22,035 nt of DNA from Candidatus Niyogiibacteriota bacterium (GTDB taxonomy: Bacteria > Patescibacteriota > Minisyncoccia > HO2-45-28): positions 1 to 22,035 of the forward strand of contig JACOVJ010000063.1 in NCBI GenBank assembly GCA_016177385.1, written 5' to 3'. Below are positions 19,824 to 22,035 of this stretch, one piece after another (positions within the stretch are counted from its first letter, which is position 1; each line of letters begins with the position of its first letter). Both the position numbers and the translations under genes were made by a program. Below the pieces are notes generated by a model. The model was not told where the DNA came from. It worked only from the letters and a program-made list of their open reading frames with translations, and did not search any database.

Positions 19824-22035
19824 ATGGCTGTGCCCACGACCAACGTCATCCGGATTCGCGGTGCGCGCGTCCACAATTTAAAGGACATTTCGCTCGATAT
19901 CCCAAAAAACAAGCTCGTGGTCATTACGGGCCTTTCGGGTTCGGGCAAATCGTCGCTTGCGTTCGATACGATCTACGCCGAAGCCGAGCGGCGGTTCGTA
20001 GAGTCCCTGTCGAGCTATGCTCGGCAATTTTTGGGCCTCTCAGAAAAGCCCGATGTGGAATCCATGGATGGGTTATCGCCCGCCATCGCCATCGATCAGC
20101 GCTCCGTTGCCAAAACGCCGCGCTCGACCGTAGGCACGATCACCGAAATTTACGACTATTTGCGCGTGCTCTATGCGCGCTTGGGCGAGCCGCATTGTCC
20201 GCAGTGCGGCCGTTCCGTAAAAAAACAGACCATCGAGGAAATGATGGCAAAGGTGTCGGCGCTCCCGTCGGGCGCGTTCGTGATGATCGCTTCCCCGGTC
20301 GTGACCGGCCGCAAAGGCGAGCACAAAAAAATTTTACAGGAACTGAAAAAGAAAGGATTCCTGCGCGTGCGCGTGGACGGCGGCGTCATGCGCACGGATG
20401 AAGCGCTCGATCTAGACATCGACCCGAAGCGCCAGCATTCGATCGCGGTCGTGGTGGACCGCGTGGTCATCGGCCGCGATCTCGATAAAGAGCGTTTGCG
20501 CGAATCGTTCGAAACGGCGCTCTCGCTCGCAAAAGGGATCGCCATTGTCGCGCCCGCCGAGGAGGGGAATAAAAAAGGCGCATTTTCCGAAATGATCTTC
20601 TCCGAGCATTTTGCCTGTCCCGCGTGCGGCATTTCGCTTCCCGAGATCGAGCCGCGCCTGTTTTCGTTCAACAGTCCGTTCGGCGCCTGCCCCGCCTGCA
20701 CCGGCCTCGGGTCGCGGCTCGAAGTGGATCCGGAATTGGTTTTGCCGAATAAAACCCTGACGCTTGCCGAGGGCGCGATCCAGCCGTGGGCGCGGGCGTC
20801 GCACCGCGTGGGCCGCCAATCGTGGTATTGGTGGATGCTCGAGGATCTGGCGTCGCGGCGCAGATTCTCGCTCGACAAACCGGTCAAAGACCTGCCCAAA
20901 GACATCATCGGGATCCTTTTGTGCGGCGAAACGGGCGGACCGGATCCGGCGGAAAAAAGATTTGAGGGCATTATCCCGAACCTTGAGCGGCGGTGGAAAG
21001 AAACGGATTCGGAATGGACGCGCGCCGAGATCGAGCGCTACATGCGCATCGAAGTGTGCCCGACCTGTGCGGGGCGGCGATTGAAACCCGAAGCGCTTGC
21101 CGTGCGTCTGGGCGATAAAAGCATTGCGGACGTGTCGGCATTGTCGTGCGCGTCTGCCGCCGCATTTATGCGCGCCTACGAAAAAGATCTCGCAAGCCAA
21201 AAAGCAAAGGTTATTGCGAAACCGTTGTCGCGAGAGATCGTACGGCGCCTCCAGTTTTTGATGGATGTGGGGCTTGAATACCTGACGCTTGATCGGTCGA
21301 GCGCGACGCTCTCGGGCGGGGAAGGTCAGCGGGTGCGGCTCGCGACCCAGATCGGTTCCGGACTTTCGGGCGTCATTTATGTATTGGACGAACCATCCAT
21401 CGGCCTGCATCCGCGCGACCACGCGCGGCTCATCGGTACGCTCAAGAATTTGCGCGACCTCGGGAATACCGTTGTGGTGGTGGAGCATGACCGCGACACG
21501 ATGAAAAATGCCGATTGGATCGTGGACCTGGGCCCGGGCGCGGGGCGCCACGGTGGCGAAGTTATTTTCGAGGGAACGTACAAGGAATTGTTGAAAGCAA
21601 AAACGCTCACCGGCGATTACATGGCAGGACGCAAGAGCGTGAAGGTCGGGAATGCGGAAGCGCGCGCGAAGCGCGTCAAGGAAAAAACGAAAATGCTCGT
21701 GATTCGCGGCGCTTCGGAACACAATTTAAAAAATATCGACGTTGAGATCCCGACCGCAAAATTCGTTTGCGTGACGGGCGTATCGGGGTCGGGAAAATCG
21801 TCGCTCGTGAACGATATTTTGGCGAAAGCCCTGTCCCGGCATTTTTACGGCTCGCGCGAGGCGCCGGGCGCGCACAAAACCATCGAAGGCATTCACAACG
21901 TCGATAAAGTCATCGTGGTGGATCAGTCGCCCATCGGACGTACGCCGCGCTCCAATCCCGCGACCTACACGGGGGCGTTCGCGTTCATCCGCGACTTGTT
22001 CGCGGCAACACGGGACGCCCGCGCGCGCGGATACA
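19824..22035 (+). CDS. uvrA: UvrA, excinuclease ABC subunit A (5' part, runs off the window)
   Basis: About 737 codons of an expected 940-960; the 3' end lies beyond the window. UvrA is the damage-sensing dimeric ATPase of nucleotide excision repair and loads UvrB. Seen in order: first Walker A GLSGSGKSS (about 36-44), the family motif SSYARQFLG, ATAIDQ-like SPAIAIDQRSVAKTPRSTVGT, a first zinc-type pair CPQCG, CPACG...CPAC, and later CPTCAGRRLKPEAL. The first ABC signature is LSGGEGQRVRLATQIG, Walker B YVLDEPSIGLHPRD and H-loop VVVEHD. A second half begins with IRGASEHNLKNIDVEIP and Walker A GVSGSGKSSL, then VDQSPIGRTPRSNPATYTG. ATG 19824 gives the usual N-terminus IRIRGARVHNLKDISLDIP. It is transcribed divergently from uvrC. 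Confidence 0.97.
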   Translation, partial: MAVPTTNVIRIRGARVHNLKDISLDIPKNKLVVITGLSGSGKSSLAFDTIYAEAERRFVESLSSYARQFLGLSEKPDVESMDGLSPAIAIDQRSVAKTPRSTVGTITEIYDYLRVLYARLGEPHCPQCGRSVKKQTIEEMMAKVSALPSGAFVMIASPVVTGRKGEHKKILQELKKKGFLRVRVDGGVMRTDEALDLDIDPKRQHSIAVVVDRVVIGRDLDKERLRESFETALSLAKGIAIVAPAEEGNKKGAFSEMIFSEHFACPACGISLPEIEPRLFSFNSPFGACPACTGLGSRLEVDPELVLPNKTLTLAEGAIQPWARASHRVGRQSWYWWMLEDLASRRRFSLDKPVKDLPKDIIGILLCGETGGPDPAEKRFEGIIPNLERRWKETDSEWTRAEIERYMRIEVCPTCAGRRLKPEALAVRLGDKSIADVSALSCASAAAFMRAYEKDLASQKAKVIAKPLSREIVRRLQFLMDVGLEYLTLDRSSATLSGGEGQRVRLATQIGSGLSGVIYVLDEPSIGLHPRDHARLIGTLKNLRDLGNTVVVVEHDRDTMKNADWIVDLGPGAGRHGGEVIFEGTYKELLKAKTLTGDYMAGRKSVKVGNAEARAKRVKEKTKMLVIRGASEHNLKNIDVEIPTAKFVCVTGVSGSGKSSLVNDILAKALSRHFYGSREAPGAHKTIEGIHNVDKVIVVDQSPIGRTPRSNPATYTGAFAFIRDLFAATRDARARGY

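Noticed and set aside
20412..21722. Minus-strand open frame of 436 codons opposite uvrA
   Set aside because: uvrA motifs are unambiguous on the plus strand; the reverse frame is Arg/His/Phe-rich low-information sequence created by GC-rich codon use.

Overview
The window looks like part of a chromosome from a Candidate Phyla Radiation (Patescibacteria) bacterium, probably Parcubacteria-like. This is an inference. It rests on a 23S rRNA gene carrying two group I introns with LAGLIDADG endonuclease ORFs, a short RpoB (1073 aa), a UvrC without its C-terminal HhH domain, scarce Shine-Dalgarno sequences with two apparently leaderless genes, and a tRNA-Cys without an encoded CCA. UGA is used as a stop several times, so the code is the standard bacterial one and not the UGA=Gly code of Gracilibacteria/Absconditabacteria.

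Layout. Bases 1-2630 are the 3' part of the 23S rRNA gene, interrupted at E. coli positions 1951 and 2511 by group I introns (133-861 and 1423-2261). Bases 2632-3201 hold an intact 5S rRNA gene (2928-3044) that lies between the two halves of a second 5S-like sequence whose outer ends can pair. Then come a small membrane protein gene, tRNA-Cys, a GC-rich inverted repeat, and a promoter-terminator unit of about 510 nt (about 3730-4241). That unit encodes a highly structured RNA with two copies of a roughly 60-nt module that I cannot assign to any known class. Next are a membrane-anchored Cys-motif protein, a RodA/FtsW-type SEDS glycosyltransferase, and the rpoB-rpoC operon with its own strong promoter and a 21-bp terminator hairpin. 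Two small genes follow (a DUF5317-like membrane protein and an acidic orphan).

The minus strand then carries secG, an oligopeptide-type substrate-binding protein, a tRNA-Leu cluster and RNase J, all in the same direction and tightly packed. uvrC is upstream of secG on the same strand, and uvrA starts divergently and runs off the right edge.

The most striking theme is stable RNA genes interrupted by other elements: two introns in 23S, a 5S inside a split 5S, and a complete tRNA-Leu(CAG) sitting exactly where the anticodon loop of a second, otherwise intact tRNA-Leu should be. With the unassigned 510-nt RNA, these are the best candidates for undescribed biology here. The protein genes are mostly core information processing (transcription, RNA decay, secretion, excision repair) and cell-wall synthesis.
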